Source: CAXXOK01 sp963675925
GTDB lineage: Bacteria > Bacillota > Clostridia > Christensenellales > Aristaeellaceae
Assembly: GCA_963675925.2 (NCBI GenBank)
Contig: CAXXIB010000004.1
Span: 496,001 to 560,000 of the forward strand
Direction: 5' to 3'
Length of the DNA: 64,000 nt
Of the stretch, positions 8,829 through 17,779 are shown piece after piece. Position numbers and translations under genes: made by a program. Below the pieces are notes generated by a model. The model did no database searches. It saw only the letters and a list, made by a program, of their open reading frames with translations, and had not been told where the DNA came from. How positions within the stretch are numbered: position 1 is the stretch's first letter; each line of letters begins with the position of its first letter.

Positions 8829-10445
8829 ATGAAACGAGTATTCTCTGTACTCCTCGTATGCGCTCTGGCAATCAGTTTGCTGACCACGTCAGCACTTGCC
8901 GAAGTACGTACGGAAATGAACTGGAACATCGGCTCCGCGGGTCCCAAAACCCTCGATCCGGGCCTCAATGGTGCCTCTGACGGCGGCGACGTCATCAGCC
9001 AGCTTTTTGAAGGACTTATTCGCGAAAAATCCGGTCAAATCTATCCGGGTATCGCCGAAAGCTGGGTAACTTCTGAAGATGGTAAAACCATCACCTTCAC
9101 GCTCCGTTCGTCCAATTGGTCTGACGGCAGCCCCCTGACCGCGAGCGACTTTGTGTATTCCTGGCTGCGCGCCATGAATCCCGAAACCGCTTCTGAGTAT
9201 TCCTGGCTTTGGGAATACACCAATGTTGTGGGCGCATGGGACTATGTGACCGGCGAAGGCGAAGCGGATGCAGTCGGCATCTCCGCGCCTGATGACAACA
9301 CCTTCGTGGTGCAGCTCAGCGACCCGACTGACTACTTCGTATCCCTGATGTCTTTCTATCACTTCATGCCTGTTAAGCAGTCTGCAGTTGAATCTGTTGG
9401 CGGCGAAGAGGGCGTGTGGGCCTCCACCCCCGAACTGTTCGTGAGCAACGGCGCATTCGTGCTGACCGAGTACACCATCGGCGAAGGTCTCCGCATGGAG
9501 AAAAACCCCGAGTACTGGAATGCTGAGAATGTTCAGCTGACTGCTATCAACGGCGAATTCATCGACACCGCCACCACCGCGTACCTTGCGTACCAGGCTG
9601 GCGAACTGGATTTCATCCCCGATGTGCCCGTTGACGAAATTCCCCGCCTGACCGCAGAAGACCCGAACTTCTATGTCTTCCCGCTGCTGGGCACCTACTA
9701 CTACAACTTCAACATGGACCTCGACCTGTGGGCCGATGCCCGCGTGCGTAAAGCACTGTCGATGGGCTTTGACCGTCAGCTCGTGTGCGACACCATGGCC
9801 TCCGGCCAGATTCCGGCCGCCGGATTTATTCCGCCCGGATTTGTTGACGCCGATGGCAAAGACTTCTTCGAAGTCGCCGGCACCTATGGTCTGTCCACAG
9901 ACCTGTCCAGCCTTGACCAAGCCAAAGCGCTGCTTGCAGAAGCTGGCTATCCTAATGGCGAAGGCTTCCCCGAGTTCACGGTGATGTACAACACCTCCGA
10001 AGCTCACCAGACCATCGCCGAAATCCTGCAGGAGCAGTGGAAAACCAACCTGGGCATCACCTGCACGCTGGAGAACCAGGAATGGGCCACCTTCCAGGAT
10101 ACCCGCACAGCAGGCAACTTCGAGCTCGCCCGCGGCGGCTGGCTGACCGACTTCATGGATCCGAGCGGCATGCTGGGCATCTTCAAAGATCTGAATGTTG
10201 CCTACAACGATCCTAACTACTACAATCCTGATTTTGAAGCCGCTCTGGACGAGGCCGCCTCTGCGACCACGCCTGCGGATCACTTCGCTGCCCTGTATAA
10301 AGCCCAGGATATCTTCATGAATGATATGCCTATCATTCCCATCTATCACTACTCCGATCTGATGCTCGCCGCCCCCACTCTGGAAGGCTGGGATCGTTCG
10401 GTGCTGGGCACCCTGGACTTCACCGGCGCTTACTTCGTGGAATAA
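8829..10445 (+). CDS. oppA: Peptide-binding protein of the ABC importer (OppA/DppA family, SBP_bac_5)
   Basis: The protein has 538 residues. It has a Sec signal peptide (positively charged MKRVF, hydrophobic core, SALA at about 22-25) followed by a mature type-5 solute-binding fold, with family landmarks GAEPKTLDP-like GPKTLDPGLNG and SDGSPLTASDFVYSWLRAMNP. There is no lipobox cysteine at the signal cleavage site. That is unusual for a peptide-binding protein of a Gram-positive cell, which is normally a lipoprotein; the visible site looks like signal peptidase I. Expression is from its own promoter and ends at a terminator. It should deliver peptides to the OppBCDF complex encoded upstream. 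Substrate is not determined. Confidence 0.92.
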   Translation: MKRVFSVLLVCALAISLLTTSALAEVRTEMNWNIGSAGPKTLDPGLNGASDGGDVISQLFEGLIREKSGQIYPGIAESWVTSEDGKTITFTLRSSNWSDGSPLTASDFVYSWLRAMNPETASEYSWLWEYTNVVGAWDYVTGEGEADAVGISAPDDNTFVVQLSDPTDYFVSLMSFYHFMPVKQSAVESVGGEEGVWASTPELFVSNGAFVLTEYTIGEGLRMEKNPEYWNAENVQLTAINGEFIDTATTAYLAYQAGELDFIPDVPVDEIPRLTAEDPNFYVFPLLGTYYYNFNMDLDLWADARVRKALSMGFDRQLVCDTMASGQIPAAGFIPPGFVDADGKDFFEVAGTYGLSTDLSSLDQAKALLAEAGYPNGEGFPEFTVMYNTSEAHQTIAEILQEQWKTNLGITCTLENQEWATFQDTRTAGNFELARGGWLTDFMDPSGMLGIFKDLNVAYNDPNYYNPDFEAALDEAASATTPADHFAALYKAQDIFMNDMPIIPIYHYSDLMLAAPTLEGWDRSVLGTLDFTGAYFVE

Positions 10446-10468
10446 TATCCACTCTCTGTAAAAGCCAA

Positions 10469-10499
10469 GAGGAACCGGCCGCAAGGTCGGTTCCTTTTT
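10469..10499 (+). terminator. Rho-independent terminator after oppA
   Basis: Stem AGGAACCGGCC (10470-10480) with GGTCGGTTCCT (10484-10494, one mismatch), a short loop and a TTTTT run. Confidence 0.85.
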
Positions 10500-10530
10500 C
10501 ATATGCGATGATGCAATTGCATTGCAATAA

Positions 10531-10552
10531 ATACGACAGCAGATTGTCATAT
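10531..10552. promoter_or_regulatory. Probable WYL-regulator operator (upstream of its own gene)
   Basis: An imperfect palindrome, ATACGACA-N6-TGTCATAT, has the same half-sites and the same 6-bp spacing as the perfect palindrome upstream of the GyrI-like gene (12262-12289). It lies just before the regulator gene, suggesting autoregulation. Confidence 0.6.
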
Positions 10553-10584
10553 TCTATGGTATGCTGTAGTCAGAGGTGAGTATC

Positions 10585-11487
10585 GTGCAAATCCACCGCT
10601 TGTTTGACATTGTCTATCTGCTGATTGAGCGCAGGACCATGACCACCAAAGATCTGGCAGACCGCCTGGAAGTATCTACCCGCACCATTCTGCGGGATAT
10701 TGAGGTGCTGTCGGGCGCGGGCATTCCCCTATACGCCACGCGTGGCCGTGGCGGCGGGATCTCGCTGATGGATGGCTATGTGCTGAGCAAGGCGTTCTTT
10801 TCCGAAAGTGAACAGTCCGGTATTCTGGCTGCGCTTCAGCAGCTGTCGGCTACCCAGTTTCCCAGCACTCAGCCGGTGCTGACGAAACTCAAAGGCATTT
10901 TCGTCAAGCAGACCACTGACTGGCTAGAGGTGGATTTCAGCCATTGGGGCAGCAGCGCAGCCGACAAGCAAAAGATGTCCACCATCCAGTCCGCACTCAT
11001 GAACAAGCAAGCGCTGCGCTTTCAGTACTCCAGCGCCAAAGGCGAGACCGCGGAGCGCCTGGTGTATCCGCTCAAGCTTTGGTTTAAAAGCATGTCCTGG
11101 TATATTGCGGCCTACTGCACGCAGCGGGAAGACTACCGCACCTTCAAGCTGAATCGCATGCAGCACGTTGCACTGGCCGACCAATACTTTGGCGATCTTG
11201 CTCTCAAAGCGCCGCCCCTGCATATTGATGAACCCTCCACGCCGCGTGTGCCGCTTACGCTGCTGTTTGATAAGCGACAAGCCCACCGTGTATACGACGA
11301 GTTCGCTGCCGAGCAAATCAAGCTCCGCAGCGATGGACAACTCCTCGTGACCGTCTCCGTACCCGACGAGGACTGGCTGTACAGCTACTTGCTGACCTTT
11401 GGGTCGGACTTGGAAATTCTAGCTCCGCCGGAGATACGAAATAAGCTTATAAAGTCGGTCAAAGCAGTGCTCGAAACCTATCGATAG
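10585..11487 (+). CDS. YafY-type transcriptional regulator (HTH_11 + WYL domain)
   Basis: A regulator of about 300 residues. An N-terminal winged helix (TTKDLADRLEVSTRTILRDI) is followed by a glycine-rich wing (RGRGGGISL) and a central WYL domain, where SWYIAAYC stands in for the WYL motif. A C-terminal WCX-like extension completes it. WYL domains bind small ligands or nucleic acid signals. I place the start at GTG 10585 because the family begins with QIHRLF-like residues and GAGGTGA sits just upstream; an upstream GTG at 10576 overlaps that site. The matching operators at 10531 and 12262 indicate that it controls itself and the GyrI-like gene. Confidence 0.88.
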   Translation: MQIHRLFDIVYLLIERRTMTTKDLADRLEVSTRTILRDIEVLSGAGIPLYATRGRGGGISLMDGYVLSKAFFSESEQSGILAALQQLSATQFPSTQPVLTKLKGIFVKQTTDWLEVDFSHWGSSAADKQKMSTIQSALMNKQALRFQYSSAKGETAERLVYPLKLWFKSMSWYIAAYCTQREDYRTFKLNRMQHVALADQYFGDLALKAPPLHIDEPSTPRVPLTLLFDKRQAHRVYDEFAAEQIKLRSDGQLLVTVSVPDEDWLYSYLLTFGSDLEILAPPEIRNKLIKSVKAVLETYR

Positions 11488-11613
11488 TCTATCTGCAGTT
11501 GACAGCTACGATTACATTTTGTTTCTTCTTCTATTACATTAAATGATCTGTGTGGCATCAGCCGTACTTTGATCATCCGCGCATCGTGGTGTTAGCCCGC
11601 CCATTATCTCTAT

Positions 11614-12105
11614 TTAATACAGACGGAAATCTCCAAACAGCTCGGGAAAATCCCATTTCATATCGTGATGAAACGGGTAGACAATCACATCTTTATTCTT
11701 GGCAATCGCCTTCCAGCTGGTGTCGAGAATCGGCGATGCGGACAGAATAGCATATCGCAAACCGTGGTATTTCGCTTCGTTGATGTAGATTTCTTCCAAC
11801 GACAATCTTTCAACCCAGATCGATATATTTGGAATCACGATCAGAAACTCTTTCTGCGCGTAATGATCATCCATACGAAGACTCATACTCAGCGGAAAGA
11901 AACGGAAAGATGTATACCATTTGCACCACACTATCCCAAAAAGCGCTGCCAGGATAACGATTGTAGTTGCAACGATGCTGTGTAACACAAGGATTAACGC
12001 AAATACCAGCAACATCGCCAGGTATAATAACCATTCTCCCCGATAAAATAAATATAATTTTTTCCGTGGCATTTTGTATCGTCTGCTTATTTTTCGCGGC
12101 TGCAC
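11614..12105 (-). CDS. Hypothetical membrane protein with two central helices
   Basis: I do not recognise a family. The 163-residue product has a basic N-terminus, a hydrophobic pair of helices (WLLYLAMLLVFALILVL and IVATTIVILAALFGIVW), and a soluble C-terminal half of about 95 residues that resembles the small membrane-anchored PH-like proteins of Gram-positives. I chose GTG 12105 because AGAAGGAGA lies 8 nt upstream of it; the ATG at 12132 has no comparable site. It sits alone on the minus strand between the WYL regulator and the GyrI-like gene. Sequence here is slightly more AT-rich than the neighbours. Confidence 0.6.
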   Translation of the reverse strand: MQPRKISRRYKMPRKKLYLFYRGEWLLYLAMLLVFALILVLHSIVATTIVILAALFGIVWCKWYTSFRFFPLSMSLRMDDHYAQKEFLIVIPNISIWVERLSLEEIYINEAKYHGLRYAILSASPILDTSWKAIAKNKDVIVYPFHHDMKWDFPELFGDFRLY

Positions 12106-12261
12106 CTTGTGCTCTCCTTCTACACGCTTCATTACTTTGAAGGTATCAATGATCCCACGCCGTACTCTCGAATACTATATTGTACCGTAAGCTCTTATCA
12201 CATTCTACTGTCCTATTCCAGCATCGTCAGCGGTGGGAAACCATCGTACTGGTAAGTATTA

Positions 12262-12289
12262 AATATATGACACCATGTTGTCATATATT
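12262..12289. promoter_or_regulatory. Perfect palindromic operator upstream of the GyrI-like gene
   Basis: AATATATGACA-N6-TGTCATATATT is an 11-bp perfect inverted repeat about 45 bp before the gene. The right arm contains TTGTCA (12278-12283), which could be a -35 box with a weak TAAGAC (12301-12306) 17 nt on. A repressor bound here would occlude the promoter. A related site precedes the WYL regulator gene. Confidence 0.7.
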
Positions 12290-12332
12290 CAGTGATACGA
12301 TAAGACCATCAAAGCAAGGAGGCGGTGATTGT

Positions 12333-12965
12333 ATGGCAGCGTTTGATTTTAAAAAGGATAGAAAAGACCTATATAACCCCGGCACTGCGCCCGGCATTGT
12401 TGAGGTGCCGGAGATGCTGTTTATTAAGGTTGACGGTGCGGGCAACCCCAACACAAGCAAGACCTATGCAGAGGCGATGCAAATTTTGTACGGCCTTTCG
12501 TACGCCATACGGATGAACAAAACCGAGACCGGCTATTTTGAGTATGTGGTGCCGCCGGCCGAGGGATTGTGGAGCCTGACGGATCGCTCGTTCAAGGGCG
12601 GCGAGGCCATTGCCGACAAAGACCAATTTCTGTGGACGATGATGTTGCGGCAACCGGCCTTCGTGACCCCGCAGGTATTTGAAACTGCCAAGGTTAAACT
12701 CGGTAAAAAGAAACCGGAGCTCGACCTGCGTCTTGCCCGGCTGGAACCTTACGCCGAGGGGTTGTGCGTGCAGGCGATGCACCTGGGGCCGTACGATACC
12801 GAACCGGAAACCCTGCTGCAAATGGAGCGCTATCGCGAGCAGCGCGGCTTTGTGCCAGACTTCACGCAGACGCGCAGGCACCATGAGATTTACCTATCAA
12901 ATCCGCAAAAATCCGCGCCGGACAAAATGAAAACCATCCTCCGGCACCCGATCAAGCGTCGCTAG
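12333..12965 (+). CDS. GyrI-like small-molecule-binding domain protein
   Basis: The product has 210 residues. The sequence MAAFDFKKDRKDLYNP through VPEMLFIKVDGAGNP and the C-terminal RQTRRHHEIYLSNP-like region (here FTQTRRHHEIYLSNP) match the stand-alone GyrI-like/SOUL-type proteins of Clostridia, which bind or hydrolyse small drug-like ligands. The start ATG is preceded by AAGGAGG at 12316-12322. It is followed after 58 bp by a GNAT-YoaP gene in the same direction and ends before the shared terminator, so the two probably form a transcription unit under the palindromic operator. The ligand is unknown. Confidence 0.82.
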   Translation: MAAFDFKKDRKDLYNPGTAPGIVEVPEMLFIKVDGAGNPNTSKTYAEAMQILYGLSYAIRMNKTETGYFEYVVPPAEGLWSLTDRSFKGGEAIADKDQFLWTMMLRQPAFVTPQVFETAKVKLGKKKPELDLRLARLEPYAEGLCVQAMHLGPYDTEPETLLQMERYREQRGFVPDFTQTRRHHEIYLSNPQKSAPDKMKTILRHPIKRR

Positions 12966-13023
12966 ACGGTAATAGTTTGATAACACAACTACAAAACGGC
13001 ACGACCGCCGGGGAGCGTTTATA

Positions 13024-13779
13024 ATGGAACACAGCTACTGTCAAATTACACCGGAGACCCTGGATACTGAACACCTCTGCTGCGCAATTGCGGATAAGAA
13101 ACACCAATGCGGCGTGCACGACAAAAAACAATGGCTTGCAGCGCGCCTGCCGGAAGGGCATGTGTTCCGCAAGCTGGACGCAAAGGGCAAAGTCTTCATC
13201 GAGTACGCCCCGCTGGAAAGCGCATGGGTGCCGGTCATCGGCGACAATTACCTTTACATCTACTGCCTTTGGGTATCCGGCAAGTTTGCAAAGCAAGGAC
13301 ACGGCAGAGCCTTGCTCAACAGCTGCCTGCAGGATGCTAAGCAGCAGGGTAAGGCGGGTATCTGCGTGCTATCGTCCAAGGCCAAACGACCCTTCCTGTC
13401 CGATCGGAAGTTTTTCATCGCGCAAGGATTTCAGGTTTGCGATACCATCGGAGACTATCAGCTGCTTGCGCTGCCGCTGGAAGGGTCTTTGCCACAGTTT
13501 TCTTCATCAGCCCGAACCCAGCAGATACCCGCCACCGAGCTGACGATATACTACTCGCCGCAGTGCCCCTATATTGCCAACTGCGCCGCGCAAGTCGAGG
13601 CGTACTGCAAGCACAACGACATTCCGCTTTCGCTGGTGCCTGTCGATACGCTGGAGAAGGCCAAAGCCATGCCCTGTGTGTTCAACAACTGGGCCGTGTT
13701 CCTAAACGGGCACTTCCTCACCCATCACCTGCTCAACGAAAGCTATCTGATCAAACTCTTACAACAAACCAAAGCGTAA
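13024..13779 (+). CDS. yoaP: GNAT acetyltransferase with C-terminal YoaP domain
   Basis: A protein of 251 residues. The N-terminal half is a GNAT fold, with the acetyl-CoA loop region YLYIYCLWVSGKFAKQGHGRALL. The C-terminal part carries the YoaP-like motif YYSPQCPYIANC and VDTLEKAKAMPCVFNNWAVF. Two closely set cysteine pairs in the C-terminal domain suggest a thiol or metal role. It is found next to GyrI-like and YafY-like genes in related genomes, as far as I know, and here lies downstream of both. Substrate unknown. Confidence 0.85.
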   Translation: MEHSYCQITPETLDTEHLCCAIADKKHQCGVHDKKQWLAARLPEGHVFRKLDAKGKVFIEYAPLESAWVPVIGDNYLYIYCLWVSGKFAKQGHGRALLNSCLQDAKQQGKAGICVLSSKAKRPFLSDRKFFIAQGFQVCDTIGDYQLLALPLEGSLPQFSSSARTQQIPATELTIYYSPQCPYIANCAAQVEAYCKHNDIPLSLVPVDTLEKAKAMPCVFNNWAVFLNGHFLTHHLLNESYLIKLLQQTKA

Positions 13780-13816
13780 AAAACAGGCCGCCGTATGGCA
13801 GCCTGTTTTCTTTTTG
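13778..13816. terminator. Bidirectional terminator between convergent genes
   Basis: AAAACAGGC pairs with GCCTGTTTT around an inner GCC/GGC stem, with T-runs on both strands. It serves the GNAT-YoaP gene and the convergent small membrane gene. Confidence 0.85.
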
Positions 13817-13826
13817 TTACGTTCAA

Positions 13827-14081
13827 TCAGTCTGTGGTTTCTCTCCGGCGTTTACGTTTTCCGGCGCGCTTGCTACCGCGAAACCCGCCAAACACAATGC
13901 TGATGAGCACAATGGCACCGGCCGCGCCCCAGAACACGTTCATTTGTTCTCCGCCGACAATCATGTGAATTACGCGATATCCAAGATAGCCCACACCGCC
14001 GATCGCGGCGATGCCCAGCACCGTGTATACCGTTACCTGCAGCCACTGGGGCAGCTGATTCCATCTTTCAAAAAATGTCAT
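13827..14081 (-). CDS. Small membrane protein, two helices, basic tail
   Basis: The 84-residue product starts MTFFERWNQLPQWLQVTVYTV. It has two hydrophobic segments (about 15-35 and 48-66) and a strongly basic C-terminus (SKRAGKRKRRR). I chose the ATG at 14081 because AAAGGA precedes it at the right distance. Family not recognised. It lies upstream of nothing on its strand, is read toward the bidirectional terminator, and follows the ABC exporter genes, which are in the same orientation. Confidence 0.6.
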   Translation of the reverse strand: MTFFERWNQLPQWLQVTVYTVLGIAAIGGVGYLGYRVIHMIVGGEQMNVFWGAAGAIVLISIVFGGFRGSKRAGKRKRRRETTD

Positions 14082-14130
14082 ACGTGAGTTCCTTTCCGGT
14101 TTCACAGTCGATCATGCACACAGTATCTGG

Positions 14131-15918
14131 CTAGCTGACTTTTTCAAACTGGGAGTTGTACAGATCCGCGTAGAAGCCGTCCTGTGCAATCAGTTCTTCA
14201 TGGGTGCCGCTTTCGATGATATCGCCTTCATTCATCACAAGGATGAGGTTGGCGTTGCGGATGGTGGACAGGCGGTGGGCGATGATGATGGACGTGCGCC
14301 CGGTCATCAGCTTGTCCATCGCGTTCTGAATCAATATCTCGGTACGGGTATCTACAGAGGAGGTCGCTTCATCCAGAATCAGCATCGGCGCGTTTTTAAT
14401 CACTGCGCGGGCGATGGTAAGCAGCTGCCGCTGCCCGGCGGAGATGTTAGCTTCCTCGTTGAGTACCGTTTCGTAGCCCTTGGACAGGGTGGAGATGAAG
14501 TGATGCGCGCCGATGGATTTACACACGGCGACGATCTCCTCGTTGGTCACATCGGGCTTGTTATAGGCGATGTTCTGGCGAATTGTGCCTTCAAACATCC
14601 AAGTATCCTGCAACACCATGCAGAACAGCTCGCGTACCTTCTCGCGCGGCATGGCCTGCAAGGGCACACCGTCAACCAGAATTTCGCCGCTGTCCACATC
14701 GTAAAAGCGCATCAGCAGGTTGACCATGGTGGTCTTGCCCGCGCCGGTGGGGCCGACGATGGCAATCTTCTGCCCGGCCTTTACGGAAGCGGAGAAGTCT
14801 TTGATGATGGTCTTATCCTTATCATAGCCAAAGCGTACGTTACGGAACTCGATATCGCCCCGCACCTTGTCAATGGACAGGGTTTTATCATCTTCGTTTG
14901 GCATTTCCACCTCTTCGAGGAATTCAAAGAAGCGGAAGCTGGCGGCCGATGTTGCCTGCAAGCTGGTAAAGGACTGTGCAATCTGCGCCAGAGGCTGGGT
15001 AAACAGGCGGATGTAAATCATAAACGCTACGATGATCCCAAAGGTGATCGTTCCGTTCATCGCCATCACTGCGCCGACTACGCTGACCGCCACATACCCA
15101 AGGTTACCGATAAAGCGCATCATCGGCATCATCAGGCCGGAGAAAAACTGCGATTTCCACGCGGTAGTGTACAGTTTTTTGTTCAGGTCATCAAATTCCT
15201 TGCTCAGCGCTTTTTCCGCGTTGTAGACCTTGACCACATTGTGGCCGGCATATACCTCTTCCACATGGCCGTTGATTTTACCCAGCAGCTGCTGCTGCTT
15301 GGTGAAGTACTTCTGCGAGCGCATCAGCACGGCCGACATGAACATGAATCCAAACAGCGACGCGCCGATGGCGACCAGCGCCAGGCGCCAGTCGGTAATA
15401 AACATCATCACGGTCGAGCCGACCAGCATCGTAACCGCCGATACCAGGCCGCCCAGCGACTGGTTCATGGTCTGGCCGAGGGTATCGATATCGTTGGTGA
15501 CGCGGGAGAGGATATCGCCGTAGCTAGTGGTATCAAAGTACTTCAGCGGCAGGCGGTTGATTTTGGTTGAAATATCTTTGCGCATGCCCTTGGTAATGCG
15601 CTGGGTAACAGTAGCCATGATAAAGCCCTGCACATACATCAGCAGCGAGCTAGAGCCATAGAACGCAACCAGCGTCATGGCGATGGCCGATACAGCGCCA
15701 AGGTCGATGCCGGTCATCATGCCCTGCATGATCACGTCGGTCATTTCCGACAGTTTATCCGGGCCGATGATGGTAAACACCGATCCGCCTATGGCAGCCA
15801 GCAGCGCAATCAGCAGCGGCGGCCAGTACTTTTTGCTATATTTGACAAGCTTCCCCCAGGTTTCCGAAAGGGGGTATTTCACTTTGGGTCCTACGGGCCT
15901 CATGGGTCCTCTATGCAT
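14131..15918 (-). CDS. ABC exporter subunit with fused membrane and ATPase domains (second of heterodimer)
   Basis: A type I exporter half of 595 residues: six membrane helices (about residues 30-330), then an ATPase with Walker A GPTGAGKTT, signature NISAGQRQ (altered from LSGGQ), Walker B LILDEAT and switch histidine IIAHRLST. The altered signature and the altered H-loop in the partner are what a heterodimeric exporter with one degenerate site shows. The gene overlaps the partner's stop by 8 nt. Substrate could be a drug, lipid or peptide; no specificity can be inferred. Confidence 0.9.
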   Translation of the reverse strand: MHRGPMRPVGPKVKYPLSETWGKLVKYSKKYWPPLLIALLAAIGGSVFTIIGPDKLSEMTDVIMQGMMTGIDLGAVSAIAMTLVAFYGSSSLLMYVQGFIMATVTQRITKGMRKDISTKINRLPLKYFDTTSYGDILSRVTNDIDTLGQTMNQSLGGLVSAVTMLVGSTVMMFITDWRLALVAIGASLFGFMFMSAVLMRSQKYFTKQQQLLGKINGHVEEVYAGHNVVKVYNAEKALSKEFDDLNKKLYTTAWKSQFFSGLMMPMMRFIGNLGYVAVSVVGAVMAMNGTITFGIIVAFMIYIRLFTQPLAQIAQSFTSLQATSAASFRFFEFLEEVEMPNEDDKTLSIDKVRGDIEFRNVRFGYDKDKTIIKDFSASVKAGQKIAIVGPTGAGKTTMVNLLMRFYDVDSGEILVDGVPLQAMPREKVRELFCMVLQDTWMFEGTIRQNIAYNKPDVTNEEIVAVCKSIGAHHFISTLSKGYETVLNEEANISAGQRQLLTIARAVIKNAPMLILDEATSSVDTRTEILIQNAMDKLMTGRTSIIIAHRLSTIRNANLILVMNEGDIIESGTHEELIAQDGFYADLYNSQFEKVS

Positions 15919-17671
15919 AATTCAGTTCCTCCTTGGACAGCTGCGAGGCCGCAATTTCCTGGTAGACCGTGCAGTCCTTCAGCAGAGACTCGTGCGTGCC
16001 GATACCCACAACCTGTCCCTGATCCAGCACAATGATCTTGTCCGCATGGCGGATGGTGCCGATGCGCTGGGTGACAATGAAGGTAGTCGAACCAATGGTC
16101 TGCTCTTTCAGCTGCTTACGCAGTTCGCGGTCTGTTTTATAGTCAAGCGCGGAGAAGGACTCGTCAAAAATCAAGATCTCCGCTTCGCGAGCGATGGCAC
16201 GGGCGATGGCCACACGCTGCTTCTGCCCGCCGGACAGGTTAATGCCGCCCTGTGATACATGCGACTGGTACTTGTCCTCCAGCTTTTCAATGAACTCCGA
16301 TGCCTGGGCGATGTCCGCCGCGGCCTTGATGTCTTCCTCACTTGGGGGCGTGCCTGCCGTTTCGCCAAAGGCGATGTTGGACTCCACCGTACCCGAGAAA
16401 ATCACCGCACGCTGGGGCACATACCCGATTTTGTTGTGCAGGTCTTCCTGCCGGTATTCACGGATGTCCTGCCCGTCGATCAGGATAGCGCCCTCGGTTG
16501 CGTCGTAAAAGCGCGGAATCAGGTTGATTAGCGTGCTCTTGCCACTGCCGGTCGAGCCGATAAACGCTACAGTTTCACCGGCGTTGGCGGTAAAGGATAC
16601 GTTTTTAAGCACATATTCGTCCGCCTGCGGGTATTTGAAGCTCACCCCGCGGAACTCCACCAACCCTGTATTCCAGGCCGGTGCATCCTTGGTGCCGTCA
16701 ATAATGTGGGTTTTGGTGTTTAGCACCTCGTTAATACGGCGCGCAGCCACTGTAGCACGCGGCAGCATGATGAAGATCATTACCATCATCATAAACGCCA
16801 TCACAACCTGCATGGCATAGGCAATGTAAACGACCATGTCCGAAAACAGGGAAATCTTCTGCATAAAATCCGCGCCGTTGATCAGATACGCGCCAATCCA
16901 GTAGATGGAGAGCATCAGGCCGTTCATGACGATCGTCATGCCCGGCATCATCAGCGCCATCAGGCGGCTGGTATAGAGGTTGGTTTTCGTCAGGTTTTCA
17001 TTGGCCTGCTCAAACTTGCCTTCCTGGTATTCTTCTGCGTTATAGGCGCGTACCACGCGTACGCCGGTCAGGTTTTCGCGCGTAGCAGAGTTCAGTTTAT
17101 CCGTCAGGGACTGGATAATTTTAAACTTCGGCAGTGCGAAGATGACCAGCGTAGTCACCAAAAGCAGCATGGCAAACACCGCGCCGCCTGTCGCCAGTGA
17201 CCAGTTCCAGTTCTTGCCTGCGATTTTCACAATCGCCCAGCCCGCCATAATCGGCGCGCGCAGCAGCACGACCAGGCCCATGGCCACAATCATCTGCACC
17301 TGGGTAATATCGTTGGTGGAGCGGGTGATGAGGCTGGAGGTGGAGAAGCGATTAATCTCTTCCATAGAGAAATCTTCCACCTTGCTGTACAGGCTGGCGC
17401 GCACACGAAACGCCACACTGGCGGCGATGCGTGAGGCAATAAAGCCCACAAAGACGGACGTTATCATGCTGCCAAACGCGCACAATAACATCATACCGCC
17501 GGAGCGCCAAATCTCGCCCATGGAATCGGTGGTGGTCTGCACCAGGGTGGTAATCTCCCGCATATAATCAGGGAGTTTCAGGTCCAGCCACACCTGCACG
17601 CAGATGAAGCCGATACTGACCAGTACCAGTCCCCATTCCTTGCGCTTAAGATGCTTGAATATACTCGGCAT
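15911..17671 (-). CDS. ABC exporter subunit with fused membrane and ATPase domains (first of heterodimer)
   Basis: This 586-residue half-transporter starts MPSIFKHLKRKEWG. The ATG at 17671 has AAGGAAGGG upstream. Six helices precede an ATPase with Walker A GSTGSGKST, signature NLSGGQKQR, Walker B ILIFDES, and an H-loop where histidine is replaced by glutamine (VTQRIGT). Its canonical signature would complete the intact site with the partner's Walker motifs, while its own Walker/H-loop site pairs with the partner's altered signature, giving one degenerate nucleotide site as in LmrCD/BmrCD-like pumps. It lies downstream of a two-component system, separated by a terminator. Confidence 0.9.
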   Translation of the reverse strand: MPSIFKHLKRKEWGLVLVSIGFICVQVWLDLKLPDYMREITTLVQTTTDSMGEIWRSGGMMLLCAFGSMITSVFVGFIASRIAASVAFRVRASLYSKVEDFSMEEINRFSTSSLITRSTNDITQVQMIVAMGLVVLLRAPIMAGWAIVKIAGKNWNWSLATGGAVFAMLLLVTTLVIFALPKFKIIQSLTDKLNSATRENLTGVRVVRAYNAEEYQEGKFEQANENLTKTNLYTSRLMALMMPGMTIVMNGLMLSIYWIGAYLINGADFMQKISLFSDMVVYIAYAMQVVMAFMMMVMIFIMLPRATVAARRINEVLNTKTHIIDGTKDAPAWNTGLVEFRGVSFKYPQADEYVLKNVSFTANAGETVAFIGSTGSGKSTLINLIPRFYDATEGAILIDGQDIREYRQEDLHNKIGYVPQRAVIFSGTVESNIAFGETAGTPPSEEDIKAAADIAQASEFIEKLEDKYQSHVSQGGINLSGGQKQRVAIARAIAREAEILIFDESFSALDYKTDRELRKQLKEQTIGSTTFIVTQRIGTIRHADKIIVLDQGQVVGIGTHESLLKDCTVYQEIAASQLSKEELNYA

Positions 17672-17721
17672 ACAGTACCCTTCCTTACTCGTTAATGTGC
17701 AAATAATACGCCAGCAATCTA

Positions 17722-17760
17722 AACATAAAATAAACACAGACCCTTTTTGGGGGTCTGTGT
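17722..17760 (-). terminator. Terminator after the two-component operon
   Basis: A 10-bp perfect stem (ACACAGACCC, 17734-17743, with GGGTCTGTGT, 17751-17760), followed on the minus strand by TTTATTTTATG. It stops the RR-HK transcript before the exporter genes. Confidence 0.85.
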
Positions 17761-17779
17761 GCTTGGTAAACGGATTAAT

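Noticed and set aside
8889..10550. A long open frame antisense to the peptide-binding protein gene
   Set aside because: It is a codon-bias shadow: the sense frame has a signal peptide, family motifs, a promoter and a terminator, and the antisense product shows no recognisable domain.
14200..15570. A 456-codon open frame antisense to the ABC exporter subunit
   Set aside because: The sense frame has full ABC motifs. The antisense product is rich in His, Gln and Arg, as expected from reading GC-rich codons backward.
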